Below, piece after piece: positions 37,500 to 51,074 of a stretch of DNA of 64,000 nt. The position numbers and the translations under genes are program-made. Below the pieces are notes generated by a model. The model saw only the letters and a program-made list of their open reading frames with translations, was not told the DNA's origin and did not search any database. How positions within the stretch are numbered: position 1 is the stretch's first letter; each line of letters starts with the position of its first letter. Source of the DNA: Eremophila alpestris peregrina (Eukaryota; Chordata; Aves; Passeriformes; Alaudidae); contig WMCF01000055.1 of NCBI GenBank assembly GCA_009792885.1, positions 4,551,443 through 4,615,442 of the forward strand, read 5' to 3'.

Positions 37500-38170
37500 A
37501 TCAAGAGGAGCAGGGGTCAGACAGGCCTCCAGCCCCTGCTCTAGTGAGTGCATGCCAGAGATACAGAGAAGAATGGGGCAGGACTGTCTACTCACAAGCA
37601 GAAGTATTGAATATCCCACAAGAGATCAGATATTTTCTCTCTACACCTTCTCTGACAACACTTTGACGCGTAAAACAACATGATGCATTTAACAAAGTGA
37701 AAAGGGTCCCGTTTATACTTCTTTACAGCTTAGACATCCTGACTCTGACTACAGCAAGCTCCTACTGTAGGGCCCAACTGCAGACTCTGACTGCTGGTTA
37801 TTTCCTGCTGGAATACAATTTCAAGTATTTCCTTGCCACCTCTGACTGCAGGCTTTTATCCAGCTCAGCTCTAACCCCATCAGACCCAGACTGACCTCAC
37901 TGCAGATCCTTTAGAGCAGCAACTCTCTGCCTTGGTCTGTCCTTCTTTGTGTTTCTCTGGATCATTCCTTCTTCCTCAGAGCTCCTCCAGGTCCTCCTTC
38001 AGCATCTCCTTCTTCAAAGCCCTCCATTCAGCCAACCCACCCCTTTTATCATACTTAGCTTTATTAGTCACAGCTGCAACCCATTAAGGGCAAGGCTTTT
38101 CCTCTTTGGTAATTAGTACAACTGTGACTTATCAGGGGCCAGGTCACCTGTAATCCTTTCTTTATATCTA
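37500..38170. other. Probable unclassified interspersed repeat
   Basis: Richer in C and T than its flanks. It has three CTCTGACT words with similar surroundings (37743, 37785, 37840), pyrimidine-rich CTTCTTCCTCAG and CTCCTCCAGGTCCTCC stretches, and CCCCTTTTATCATACTTAGC near 38040. On the minus strand this last gives a TATA-like ATAAAAGGGG about 130 bp into the segment, like the U3 of a minus-strand LTR. No TG...CA ends or target duplication were found, so it is left unclassified. The 106-codon plus frame ending at 37666 has no domain. Confidence 0.35.
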
Positions 38171-41100
38171 CAGTATAAGGCTTTGCTTTTGTTCTGACAG
38201 TCAGGATACAAAACAGCTTCAGAATTTCATCAAATGCAAATTTTCAGCTTTGGTACACAGAAGGTTAACACTGTAATTTTTAGCCCTGGAGTGATATGTG
38301 AAAATATACAATCAGTGACTTCAAGAAACCCATTTGAGCCCTGCATGTACATTTTTCACTTCACCAACCACTCTGGTGGTAGCCAGTAGATCCAGTTTCA
38401 TCAAGCTTGTGCTCCTGACAGCAGTCACATCAAATTAAAGAATCTTCCAGATTTAGCTGGTACCTTCATCTAAGCCCTTATATCAAATAATATGCCTGTT
38501 GCCTTCATCATGCAATCCTTAATTACATGAAAATCAGCAGACTGTTGCTTGTGTCAGCAAAGAAAATGAGGAAAGAATAATGTTCTTTCAAATGCACATG
38601 GCTGGACACCCTTCAGAGACATCTGATTTGATTGGCAGTAACAATATTCCATTGATGTTCTTTTATATATCTGTAACTTAAGGCCCTTTCCCTAAAGAAT
38701 TAACGTCTGCATGCACATATTAAAACCTGCATTTTTGTTTCTTGGTAACAGAGATGCTGCAAATTGTAGTCCTGGTTTTCAAACAGATGCTACTTGGTGG
38801 ATAAATGTGATATGCCCCTAGGACAACTAAATTTTGCTGAAAAAAAAAGATTGGGAGGATGGGTGAAGATTGTTCACTACAGAACCATGCACTGCATAAA
38901 TCTTGTGAGAGACTCACAAAATATCCCAAGTTCCAAACAAAGATGTTCTAATTTCTTGAAGTCAAATACAAACTCCAAAGGGGATCGAGGTCAACACAGC
39001 AAACTAAGTGATCGATCAACAATCTAATTAGATTCTGTTGACCTAGAAAAAAAATCTAGAAGCAACACAGATACCCCCGGATGCTGGAACAGTATCTATC
39101 AATTGCTGGCCTTTGGACCTTGCCATTACCTGACATCTCCACTGCTAAAACCATCCCTAGGAATCTTCTCATTTCTATAACTGGATCATTTAGACTGGAT
39201 GCTAGTGCCTAACAAACTGCTCCTCGCTAAATTCCAGCAGAAAGCATCATAAAAGGGATTTTTTCCTTGTAACATCCTGTCTCTCATTACCAATGCAAAA
39301 TATTTTAAAATACGCTTCTTTAGAAATCACATTCTGATATTTGCCAAGCATTTCAGGAAACCTTATCTGTCTTAGTTATAAAAGAACCAAACCCCGTAAA
39401 TTCACCAATAAGAAAGGATAACAATTAAATATTTTTAAAAACTGGAAACAAAGAAAACTATGCATAGACCAATTGACAGATATTTAATAGATCATATTTT
39501 TTGCTTACCTGCTATCTCAGTTTGATAGGGATCTGTTACAAGTGCCTGCAATCAATTACCAAAAAAAGTAATCAAATTGATGCATACAAACATGCTTTAC
39601 AAATGTTTCTTGCTAATGGCTCAGCACAGCTGCTCTTTTCAATGATGTCCACTGGTGCACTGAGGACAGCTGAAAGAGCAAATGAGAAAACCACACTGGA
39701 AAAATAAAAATAAACTACTTATAAGGATTATCTGTTTCTCATGGTCTGATGAGTTTTCAGGGGGAGAGAAGCACACAGTGTTATCGGCAAGAAATTAATA
39801 TTAAAATATAAAATAAAAGGTACATTATGTCAAGTCCTAGGACTGTGAAGTACTGTGAGTGTGAACTGTAAAAAGCATTCAATTGTTGTAACTGTATTGA
39901 ACTGTACACTATGCATTTCTTTTTGTTTATTGCCTCATGCCACAAATATTCCCTTACTCCAAATCTCAGCCACATGCAGGAAAAATGTATTTGTGCTGCA
40001 ATCTAAATGGACTAATAAAAAACAACATTCAACCATTTGGAACTGAAATATTCATTAAATACTCAGGGAGCAATGAAACTGAAGTGCTTCAGCTATCCTC
40101 AAGGAACAAGAGTCAAGAACACACAGAATCAACTAGAAAGTGTCCTATTGTGCCTTCAAATTTTGCTCTTTATTTTTCTGCTGCCTTTTATTCTTCTTAT
40201 TTCAAATCAAGCAACTTTATTCCCATTTAGTAGATACCAGTCCTGGCTACCCAAGTGGCTCACATCCATTTATTTAAATTTTAGCCTGTGTTAAACTGCT
40301 ATGAAAGCAAAATAGGAGATGGCTCTGCCTACCTGAGTGAACTCTGTTTGCCACAGTACAGTCCTACAGCCAGATGATGTATTTATGTGAGTGTGTGCAT
40401 CTTCACATGAGTCCAAATAAATACTGAAATTAATTTTTTTAAAATTCCTAAAATTGAATCCTCAGTCTCAGGGAAAACTGCATATCCCTTGCTTGTTGGA
40501 ATTAAATGATACAACTGCTGAGAACTAGCCTCTAGCTCAAGCTTCTTGAGACATTGGTATTAGCTGGCCATTTCCTACTTCAATGAAACATATGACCCAA
40601 ATAAGAAAAACAGTTTCCTAATTAAAATTGCAAGCAGTAAAATGAAGTTATCTTACACTGTTATTTAGAAATCTGGGTCAGTGCTATTCTTGCCAGGAAC
40701 TGAATGGGTCTAGCAATGGGGCCAGCTATTTTAAACTACTGCAGCTCTGTGCCTCAGATCCTTACAACTGACATCTGTAGCTAAAGAGGAAGGCTCCTGT
40801 GCCTCTTCAGTATCTGCTGGTCTGGGCAAGCAGAAAGTAAATTCACATGATTCTGTTTATAATTCTTTATACTTAGCATCCATGTAGCTATCTGTAATGT
40901 CAAATATAACTGTCACCTTTCTCTGCTTTTTAATAGACACCTTTTTTCAGAAGGGAAGGTGGAGCATTCCAGCAATAACAGAGAAAAGGTCGCTGTTTCT
41001 CCCATTTCACAAATGTATTCAGTTAATCCATACTTTTTCTCTCAGCCTTATACACAGGAAGGCAAATAAAACCCAAATAAAATATAAAGCAGGTAATCAA

Positions 41101-44100
41101 CCCACTAAGTATGGAAATGAGAAATATTTTAGATAACTTTTCAAGGAGCCTTTGATCTATTCATTTCAGGTGATGTTTAAACTACCAGGACTGCCTTTAA
41201 TGTTCACACTACAACTTTCCCTTCCTTTTGGTGTAATAGCCAGCACTGCCTACCCACAATTTTCCTTTATACCTCCTGCAGGGGCAAAGGCTGCTCTGGC
41301 TGCAGCCAGCCTCCTCTCTTCCAGCTCCCCAAAGCTGCTTTTCAGCAGCTTTCTGCACCACCTCTATGCATAACCATCTCCACCCAAGTCCATGTTAGGG
41401 CTTCTGCATCAACACCTAATAATGTTTGAAGTCAGGAAATATTAACATAATTCAAAATCACACCTCTAAATCCAAGGTTGACTTTGAATTGTTTAAATTC
41501 TTGCCCACTAAAAGATATTTCAAGAAGAAGAATAAAAATATTTTATATGAATTATCATCAAGTGTTCTTTTTCTGAATATGAGAAAATAAAGTCTTGAGG
41601 GGGGAACTATGCAAGATTTTCCTCTAAAAAACTAATTTTTCTATTGACTTGTTAAATGACATGTTCTTTAATGCTGATGACAATTTTTTGCCAGCGTAAA
41701 ATGTCTCCTTCCAATTTCCTACAGTTTTCAAACCTCAAATAATTTTCACATTGTATGTCCTGTTGAGAGAAGTCCCATGGATGTAGGATATGAATACTAA
41801 GAGAGGATTCAGAAACTGAAGAACTGAACAGTAGCAACCATAGATTTATGTGCAACTTATTTTTGTATCAAGCCATCATGTGCTAACAGCAGTACAGTTA
41901 ACACAGAATCTTAATGCTTTTCCACCAAAGAAGCTTCAGTAAATTCATTTGTTTGATCCAGCTCACCCCACAAGCCCTCTGTTTGCACAGCCTTAATCAC
42001 GAGCTCTTAAACATCTTTAGGGGGCCATCCAGATTTCCAGACTACAAGCTTTAGGATAGTTTTTGGCTGGTATGTTGTTCTACCCTGGCTCTTTTGCTAG
42101 ATTTATACTGTGTTTTCTGAAGAGTTTAAGAATCCCTCTGGGATACTGAGTGTTTCACAGACATGAGAATGTGCCATCCTCTCCACTGAATGTTGGCATC
42201 AAAGTTAAGCATGCAATGCTTTTTGTTCCCACTTTCACAAGTGTTAGAGAAACGATATGAGAGAAAAACAATCATCTGATTACCTTTTAGTCATAAAAAC
42301 CCTTATGTACGTTTAGTATCTTCATTAACATAAGCACTAACAAGGGTTTGCTTCTGTTTTTTAGTAAAACATTTACTGGAAAATAGTTTAAAAATGAAGA
42401 TGACTTCAAGTTGCCATATAGCAAAAAAAACAAAGAGCAATGTAAACGAGTTCTTGTTCGTGCTTTCTGAAGGCATTGTATGTAACAGAAAAGTAATATA
42501 TAGTGTTTCATCTTTGTAAACCAACCATTAGTTTGGTCTATTGCAATTATTAATCTGCAGTCCTGTTTGATTCCAAATGTGACAAATAATTATTGTGTTT
42601 CCATGCCTATTAACAGAATGCTGAATCCAGCTCAGTTAAGTCTCCTCCACTTTGTGGTTACTATTAACAAACATGGGGATTTATATTAGGCTTTTTATTT
42701 AAGGAATGACATAACTGAAACGACATAGTTCAAATGTGAACTTTAAAAAAAACTTATCATTTATTTGAACTACATAGAAACTGACAAAACTGAATTTATT
42801 TATAAAAATAGTGTAAGAAAGAACGAATAAATGAGAGAAAATTAAGACAAAATATGGTACTGTACTTTCAACAACTTTGATAATAATGCTTATCATCCTC
42901 TAAATTTCAATTCCATTATATCATTTTTTCAGTTCATTATTTTGGTTGAAGAGCTGCTCAAAGCATTGGATTTCAATGTATAAACCTTTTGCTATAAAAA
43001 AATTAATGACCAATTATTTTCTTAATCTCCCCTTTGAAGAACTGCCAGCAAGAAGTTGTTATATAAAGCATTTATATCTATTGAGTTATTGGAGCTTTAG
43101 ATTTGAATCTGTATTATAGATGATACCTTTATCTTTTAAGGTTTCTTTTTGGTATTTTCCTGAGAGAGAAAGGCCATTCTTCACAGCACGTGTGGAATAG
43201 CAGAACACCTGTTCTGCTTAAAAGAAGGCCTACTTTTTTCTGCCTCATAATGGCAAATCAATTAAACCTTGATTAACATTTGGCTCAGTGTCACATAAAT
43301 TTGTCTAAGAGCTGATGCTACATAAGTTAAGATGGCTGGATGCCAACTCTCTTGAAACACTACACTCAGTGCATCCCATGCATTCCTTTTAAAACACAGG
43401 TTTGCTTCCTTGCGATGCCAAAAATTGCTAACATGCAGAATGAAGATCTGGAAACACCCATCCTGTGTCTTTTGTTTGCTGTCCAACATAGCTAAAAATT
43501 CAACCAGAAATTTGATCACAGCGCAGATTGCAAGTTTCAATAATATACTTTAGAGTTTACACTGTACCTGCTACTCCTTTTACTTGTGTGATAGCATAAA
43601 GAACACTAAACAAACTGGAGGAATGATAAAGCTGCCACATTCTTTCAAAATAAGAATTCTTGATATAGCTCAAATACTTTGATTAAAAATTCCATAAGTT
43701 TGAGTCATTCAGATCGATTGTCTGACTTAAGTCATCTCTACAAGCAATCTATCTTCATGCTCAGGCAAAGAATGTCTAATGCTGTGCTGATTTTCCTTTC
43801 AAGAAAGTAATAAACTGACTTCTGATTATTTGGCAGTGCCAACCATAAAGGGTGTAATCATATAAAAATGTGGGTCTAAAGAATTTGCATGAGTCCCAGA
43901 CACACAGGGGGAGACTGTGTGCTAGAAATGCAAAAAAGACAATAAAGTACGGTACACAAAAATTTACGCAACTAATTCAAAAGTCCTCTTGATAATACCG
44001 TGATAAGTAGTCCTTCTTATCATGGACAATGTACAACATCTTTAAATGTACACCTTCCATCTTCTGACCACAGCAAACGCGTAGCATCTCATACATTTAC

Positions 44101-46300
44101 CTGACCATGGCTGCAGTAATATGTCCACAAGTTCACTGATGTAGACAAAGCATTTATATAATTATGAAGTCACTAAAAAACGACTAAAAATAGCAAGCAA
44201 TAAATACACAGGCAATTTGTGACATTTAAAAAAACCAACCCAAACCAACTGACAAGGAGTCCTTAGTGTCACTTTTGATGTATTTAATCAATATTGATTG
44301 TACTGTTTAACAATATCCATTGTGGTCAATAGCTCCACCCTGTGCTCTATAGAAATATGAAGTATTTGATGTATTGTGTGCTATTCAGTATTTATGGTAA
44401 AGCCATCTGTGTCACCTCTATCATTCAGCACTGGGTAAGATCCAGTTGCAGACAAATGCAAACTGTAATTAGAATGACAAGTCAAGCTTACACTTTCACA
44501 ATGGCAGGTATCTACAAAGTGACCAGATTTCTCAATTATTTCAGATTAGTTTTCTCAGAATGTCTAGGAATTTTCATCAGTGTCCAGATTTAGATTTTGA
44601 TTAGATATGCAGCAGGCAATTAGACATTTATTTCAAATGCTGTTAGAATTGTTTGCTGGCTCTGCCTTCTCAAAAAGCCAAAATAGCTGACAATGGCTAA
44701 TGACTACATATTTCATGTGAAAAAGGATATGCAGACATAATTACTGCTGGAATCTCATCAGAGCAGCCAAGTCTAATTAAGTGTCAAACTAGAGTTACAG
44801 AAGGGTTGTGAAACTTTCCCTCAAAAATGACAACTCAGCTGTGGTGACATACAGACAATAAAACAACCTCAAGAGCAAGAGAAACAGCTTTTATGTAGGC
44901 TTGTGAGTAATATTATGGAAAAGACACTGTTTTTTCATATTACTCATAATATATTATGACATTAAAACAAAATTGCAATATTCAACGTGCAGCCAAAAAG
45001 AAAACTTATTGTAATACTCCCACTTTCATTAATAAGTCCTTAAAGCTGTTATTAACTTTTTAAATTGTTCTTCTCTCCAAATCAAACATAGGAGGATCTC
45101 ATAAACCTTCTCTTTCTTCCACTTCTAATTACTACATTTTTATTTACCAGTATATCCTAAAAATGAGCATGTTAATTATTATTAAAGTTATCTTTAAAAC
45201 ATGAATGTTCTGTATTCTGTTTGTAGGCAAAAACAAACCATATGAAAGATGGTAGCATGTTAGATGTTCAGAAAAAAAGATGGGACTGTCAACTTCTAGT
45301 TTTCAAACAGCTTTTCTCATTCTATGTTGCTCTCAGACAGAGCTTTCAATTTGTCATAAAAACCTTGACAGAGTCAAAAGCCCAGTTTTTACCTAGCCTT
45401 AGTGTGCACTATGTAAAGTCTGATTATCAGGAAAAGATTTTATTTTTTATTCTGTTTATCATCCTGCACATATACACTGATATTCTTCATAATTTTTCCT
45501 TTAATGCAGCAATGACTTTTCCTCATTTGAGAAACATCCCCTAGATATACAAGGCAATAACTGTGGCTCGATCACATGCCATTATTTCTAGAAGTGGCTG
45601 CCCATCTCAAGTTAGATGGATTAGATGGATTCTTCTTGTACTTCTTCCACAGAGCTCTGTCATTTCCATGATATTTGTGTTGAATAATATTGATCCTTTT
45701 TGAATTTAAAAATGTAATTGTGTTTCAAGTCAATTCCTGCTACACTACTTATCATGTAGAGCAACATTGCTATGCTAATGCTTGCTGTGGTAACAATACA
45801 GAATTTGCTCAGATTTTACTATTAGGAGACGCTAAACTCTTCATGTGTGGCATGCTAATCTTGTTCTAATTCTTCAGCCATCTCTTTTGAACCTTCCTCC
45901 CTTCCTCACCCTAAATAAGCTGACAATCTCATGTCACTGAATATTATTACAGTTCCTAAAACTGTTCAGTGTATTTTTTTCATCTTGCTCAAGGAATCCT
46001 CCTAATAATATGAATATGTACATGGAATATCTTAAACTGATTGGCAGCCAGGCATCTTTTCCTCAGTCAAGACAGCTATTTAGTTTTTTAATATCTTCTA
46101 TTAAAAATGGAAGAAAGAATGCAGAAATTTAATGCCACCTCTAACACAACCACAATTCTGATTTTTCTTTCTATTCACAAGCAATGGTGTCTATGTTATG
46201 TTCTAATCAAACACCATCCAGCCAAGAAAATGAAATATCAGGCTTACTTAAAGAAATTACAAATAAATCTTGGGTTGTTCAGTAAGATTGTTTTGGGCTT
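38171..46300. other. AT-rich DNA, no gene seen
   Basis: Over 8 kb without a recognised gene, LTR, CR1 or SINE. The longest frames are 97 codons (39937-40230) and 100 codons (45242-45544), neither with a domain. 41270-41380 is a short GC-richer patch. 44600-44820 is unique-looking with several TAATTA/CTAATTAAG homeodomain-type words. A small tandem GGATTAGAT is at about 45615-45630. Confidence 0.5.
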
Positions 46301-46357
46301 GTTTGTTTGTTTGTGGTGTGTGTTTTTTGGTTGTTTTGTTTTGTTTTGTTTTGTTTT
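46301..46357. repeat. GTTT/TTTTG simple repeat
   Basis: GTTTGTTTGTTTG, then T/G-rich sequence, then about five tandem TTTTG units at 46331-46357. The frame across it (46107-46382) has an artefactual phenylalanine/cysteine-rich end. Confidence 0.85.
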
Positions 46358-48886
46358 TGGTGGGGTTGTCATTTTGGAATAGTTTTGTGATCTTTTTCTT
46401 TGTCATGCCATCAGTTAGAAAGGGAAGACATGACAGATCACTGGCATAATGCAGCCCACTCCTACTGGTGATTTGAATGCAGGTATTTGAGATTTGGACT
46501 TTTCACATAGTAACTTTGCTGTCCTCATAGAATACTCCTTACCTGCAAAAGCAGATAGGCTGTTAAACTATTTTATCTTTTCCATATAAAAAAAATCCAT
46601 GAAAATCCTTTTTTGAGTTTTTATTCAAAACAGCTCATTTAAAGTACAGTCAGTGCTGCACAGTATTGAAAACAATCCTTCATCACAGAGTCTGTCTTGA
46701 AGAATCAACGTGTGCATCCTTACAATAGCCTGATTATCTGCTGAGATAAGGGCATGCATCATCTCACCCCCTCCACTCTTACTGAAAATGGCATCCCTGT
46801 GCTTGAGCTGAACTGCCAAGCAGGGCAGTCAGAGATGTGAGCAAGGTGATGCCCCAAAATCTAGTATCAATAAAGAGAGAGATTGAGTGAAGGACTAAAA
46901 AGAGAGGAGTGCAAGGTAAGGTAAGGTAATAATACACTGTTTATGCACTTATATTTAATAAATTTATTTGCTTTCCTAAAACTTTTATTTCAAAAAAGGG
47001 AGTGTGAGCAGATTTTGAGAAAACTTCAGGAGAGGATGTGCAATTCCTGAGCTGATGTGGGCTGTAAGATACACTAGTTCACAGAAAAAGACAGTCAATT
47101 ACCAATGAAATTAAACAATAGCCAATAAAAGCCAAAGAAAAGTTATCTCTAAGCATAAGCACTGTTTATATCCTACATTATGGCTTCTGTTTTCCTGTAT
47201 GAAAGTTTTATTTTACTACTGATGCCATTCATTTAATTTTGGGATATCACACATATGAGTAGACTAAATTCCAGGAGCTCTGAAGATTATGAGAACATAC
47301 TCATACTCACATATGAGAACAGAACTTGTCTGTAAAATCACACAACTTCAGCAAATGGTTTTTCAGGCTTTTGTCTCAATAGTGCCTTGTCCATTCAAGC
47401 AAGCTTACAGTGCTGGCCACAGTAATACTGTGAAATACCACCATGAAATAAAAATAAATTGGAAAGAAAATAAGCTATTGAAATGACACTCATATTTCAA
47501 TGGCATTGTGTTTGAGGATGAGAAATAAATTTTGAGAATTTTTCAGTCATTTTAAAAACTCTGGTGATCTAAAAAAAATCTCAGATAACTATATGTTTCT
47601 ATATAGCTAAATAAATAAAAATAAATCTATAAGGTTTTTATAATATTTATCATAATATAATTTTCAGAACCACACAAGTAACTTATGAAATTCGCTTGCA
47701 GATAGGGCTTATAAAAGAACCTTCAAAAAATCAGAGGACTAGTGTTTCTCATTGTCTGTGTATATGACAAATAAACTGCTTACAATATCTTGCTGCAAAA
47801 GTCTTGCTAGAGTGAAGTTTTAATACTGCTAAATCTTTGTAATTGTTCCTTATATTTGGTGCAACACTCAGCACCCTTGCTGTCACTGGCTGTTCCACAG
47901 ATATTTAAGAAGAAAAAAATCCAAAGCCATGAAGAACATTTTTCCCATTATAGAGGGTATCACTAAAAGTGAATCTCCAGGTTTAAATTCATATTTTGGG
48001 GGTTTTAAATAACAAGATATGGAACTCAGATATAACTATGTTGTTGCAAAGACCAAAAGCCTTCTCTATACAAACAATACTTTGAGCAATGCATATTGGA
48101 ATTGAGTTAAATATTTAACACACTACTAATCTCCTAGAGTCAAAATTATGATCTGTAATACTTTGTAAACAATTCAGGAATGTTAAGCATAAGAATTAAC
48201 TTAGCTGCAGCCAGAAGATAGCCCTTTTAAATAATGTAAAACATGATAGGCTACAACAAAAATAGAAAAAATTATACTGAATATAAACATTTTGTAACAA
48301 ATGGTCAGCAGAAATACATTGCATCTGTAAAAAGTAATAATGCTTAATATGTTATGAGAAGCAGACAGCCTCAAAGGGACTGTCTTCCTCTTATGTTTTC
48401 CTCATTGGTTTTCCATCCACATTTTTTAAACACCTGGGAACCCCTTATTTTAAAACTCCATGGTTTTTTTTTTTAGAAAAAATGTACTTTTTTTTACTGT
48501 CAAATACTGTCAGACAAATTTAGCTCACAAAGCACCAGAGAGGCCTGAGCTGCTGATTGTACAAATTTGGATCACAAATTTAAAATCTGCCTTGTCCATA
48601 TTATCTACTTGCAGCAGATAAATGTCTCAGTACAGAAGAGATTATTAAATCTGGGGGCTTGTGGGGGCATGAAGTCTCATAGTATAAGTACAGTATTTAT
48701 TTTAGAAAATTCAACAACTCAGGGTCTCTGCAAACATATTAAAATTGTTGCTCCACTAATATGATATATTAGATGATAAAGTTTTCATCTTTCTTCATAC
48801 ACAGTCTTACACCTGTAGAGAAACTTCTCCAAGTCCACAATCAATAAACAAAAATTTAGTTTAACAAACTTATTCTTAAGGGTTCT
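46358..48886. other. AT-rich DNA, no gene seen
   Basis: Short frames only. A small GGTAA tandem is at about 46915-46928. Confidence 0.5.
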
Positions 48887-48994
48887 GTGATAGACTTCCA
48901 TTTGGAGTGCCTCTTTCACAGAGAGGATTGCGATGTGTATAAGAGACAGGTGATAGACTTCCATTTGGAGTGCCTCTTTCACAGAGAGGATTGC
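48887..48994. other. 45-bp duplication around adapter sequence: assembly artefact
   Basis: GTGATAGACTTCC... to ...GAGGATTGC occurs at 48887-48931 and again, identical, at 48950-48994. Between them lie exactly 18 bases of the Tn5 mosaic end. The extra 63 bases (18 plus 45) would vanish if an untrimmed Nextera read had been joined to the correct read. The open frames crossing it (minus 48785-48982, plus 48887-49072) contain VYKRQ and LSLIH, words that come from translating the adapter, and are not genes. Confidence 0.93.
48932..48949 (+). other. Tn5/Nextera mosaic-end sequence
   Basis: GATGTGTATAAGAGACAG matches 18 of the 19 bases of the Tn5 mosaic end (AGATGTGTATAAGAGACAG); only the leading A is replaced by the last base of duplication copy 1. 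The orientation is that of an adapter immediately before the start of an insert, here copy 2. Confidence 0.97.
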
Positions 48995-50489
48995 TTCATT
49001 TTTATCTCACCTGAATACAGAGAGAAAGGAATACCAGTGTCACTGATTTTATTACAAAAAGAATTAAAATAGATCAAAGCCTATCCTAGTAATAAAAACC
49101 AGGTTTGCTAGATGTACTTTATCATCTTGGAAAAGATGCGGTGTGCCAATTTCATGAAATTATGGCCAGATGCAAGAAACTATATAAATCCAAAATACCT
49201 GGATTGAAAAAAATAGAAAACAGCAAAAAAAGGCTGAAGTCTCTGCTTGTCTGATAGTTTCTGGTGATATACTAACTGAGTAAGAAATTTATACATCTGA
49301 GAGGTTTGGGATCAGAAGAATGAAGGGGGTTTAAAGGGAATTATTAAAATTTGTCACATTTGTATTACTGTGAGGAAACTTAACTCAGCCTTTGAAAGCA
49401 TTTCAGTATTTGGCAAAAACCAGACCCTGAAATAGAGCAATACATTCCCTTCTGTCACTCGATGCCTCTCCAATTACCAAGCTTCAATCCACTTCTCAAA
49501 GGAGTAAGAAACATGAAAGACAGCTTTGTGAATGACTGATTAACATGGAAAAGATAATTTCTCCAAGATTATATTGTATTCCTTAAAAGACCAGAAGTGT
49601 GCACTAAATTATTATTATGATAATTAACTTTGGCAGACTTTGTCTTATTGTTAAAAAGCAGTAATAATGTACCTTAAGAGGCAGAATAATTACAGTTAAC
49701 TGCCGTAATTAGTAAGATAATTCTCAGGTAAAAATGATTCATAACATAGGAATTATGAAACTGCTGCCATTTAAATTCTTACTGCAATGCCTTCATATAA
49801 TTTAAATCAAGCATTGTTAGTATTTCTGAACCTCTACTTCAATAAGGTAAGAGAAAAAAATCGTTCAGACAGGAGACCATTTCATTTTCGCATCAATAGA
49901 TTGGAATGTCTGAAACTGAATATCAAAATATGCATATATAATCTAAATGAGGAAAAAGAAGGGAGAAGAGAGCAGAGTTTAATATATGTGCACACAACAT
50001 TTGTGATATTAGTTTTGTTCTTTTTTCATTAGATGCCATTCCAAAACCTTTCTTCACTTTCATTAGTTTTTGTATTTCACTGGAGGAACAAAAAAATCCT
50101 CCAAAATTTCACAGAGAAATTTAATCTTCTGCTCTGTTTGTAGAGAATTTGTGCCAAAATTTGTGAGTTGATGTAATTTAAAGTGAATTTCTTTAATTGC
50201 TTTTCAGATCTATTTGTCTGGTGACCTACACTGGGTCACTGTTTCTGGGTGATCTTCAGAAAACAAAAAAAATGAGTGATTTCAGTCATGTTTCATAATA
50301 AATGCTTCATCACAGTAATAAAAATATATTGTATATAGATATTATATAGGAAAGAGACTACTTGAAGTGTACTACCAGTACTCCTTCCTACATGACTCCT
50401 AAACGACAGCACACTGCTCTCATGTCCTTAATACACTGGAAGTCATGTAGGTCATCGTTTTTCCAAAGATTAATACACAGATCCCATAA
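48995..50489. other. AT-rich DNA, no gene seen
   Basis: Short frames only. 49600-49760 is unique-looking and rich in TAATTA-type words. Confidence 0.5.
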
Positions 50490-50595
50490 AGGGGCAGTGA
50501 GAAACAGAAAAGGCCTTGACACTGCACAAGCAGTGCTGAGCAACAGGTGAAACGTCTGTGTGTCATCAACACTATTCTGGTCACAGCTTTAAAAG
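50490..50595 (-). mobile_element. Avian ERV LTR fragment (U3-like)
   Basis: On the minus strand it reads AGAATAGTGTTGATGACAC, then a GTTGCTCAGCACTGCTT block, then GTCAAGGCCTTTTCTG. From memory these blocks, in this order, occur in the U3 of a common avian LTR. It lies 3' (in minus sense) of the pol remnant below and on the same strand, so it could be what is left of that provirus's 3' LTR. Ends and target duplication are not visible. The 62-codon plus frame here is a chance frame. Confidence 0.45.
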
Positions 50596-50689
50596 AGGAA
50601 AGTAAGGACATGGGCAATACTTAGAAGGCATTTTGAAGAGATTGTCTGATACTGTCTAGTACCTGATAATATGAGGGGGCATCCTCAGC

Positions 50690-51067
50690 ATGTCACCTTT
50701 TCCTCCTCCTCCTCTGATCATAGTCTGAAATTTTCACCTTTAGGCCAGTTCATGATGACTTCCACAATCTCTGAGTGATTGGGGTTTCCTATTGAAGCTT
50801 CCTGTGTGATCAGCACAACCCCCTTACCACACACACCATCAGGGGGCATGATGTGTGGAAGGGACCTTCCATTTGAACATGCAGCCCAGCACAGGTAGTC
50901 GGGGTGCCAGAAGCAGCTTTGGTGCCAATCACTTCTGAGGAAGCTTGAACCCCTTCATAAGCTGCCAGGATCTCTTTCAGTTGGGGTGTAATGGGCCTTG
51001 TATCCTCGAGTTTCCCTTGATACTTTTTGCCAGAGATTCCAGGAAGGTCCATTCTCATTGGCTGCAA
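50690..51067 (-). pseudogene. pol: ERV pol remnant, RNase H side
   Basis: The minus frame around 50943-50980 reads LKEILAAYEGVQ, and further on (about 50715-50780) SEIVEVIMNWPKGEN. Both look like the start of the RNase H region and the segment just after it in avian ERVL-like pol. The frame then meets stops in a GAG-rich stretch near 50700, and no RNase H catalytic core or integrase follows, so the 3' part of pol is missing. It continues the reverse transcriptase remnant at 51480-52030, from which it is separated by the plus-strand LTR at 51075-51477. Confidence 0.65.
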
Positions 51068-51074
51068 TGCTCAG

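Noticed and set aside
48785..49072. Overlapping small ORFs with an internal peptide repeat on both strands
   Set aside because: The repeat is the adapter-linked 45-bp false duplication, not a repeat protein.
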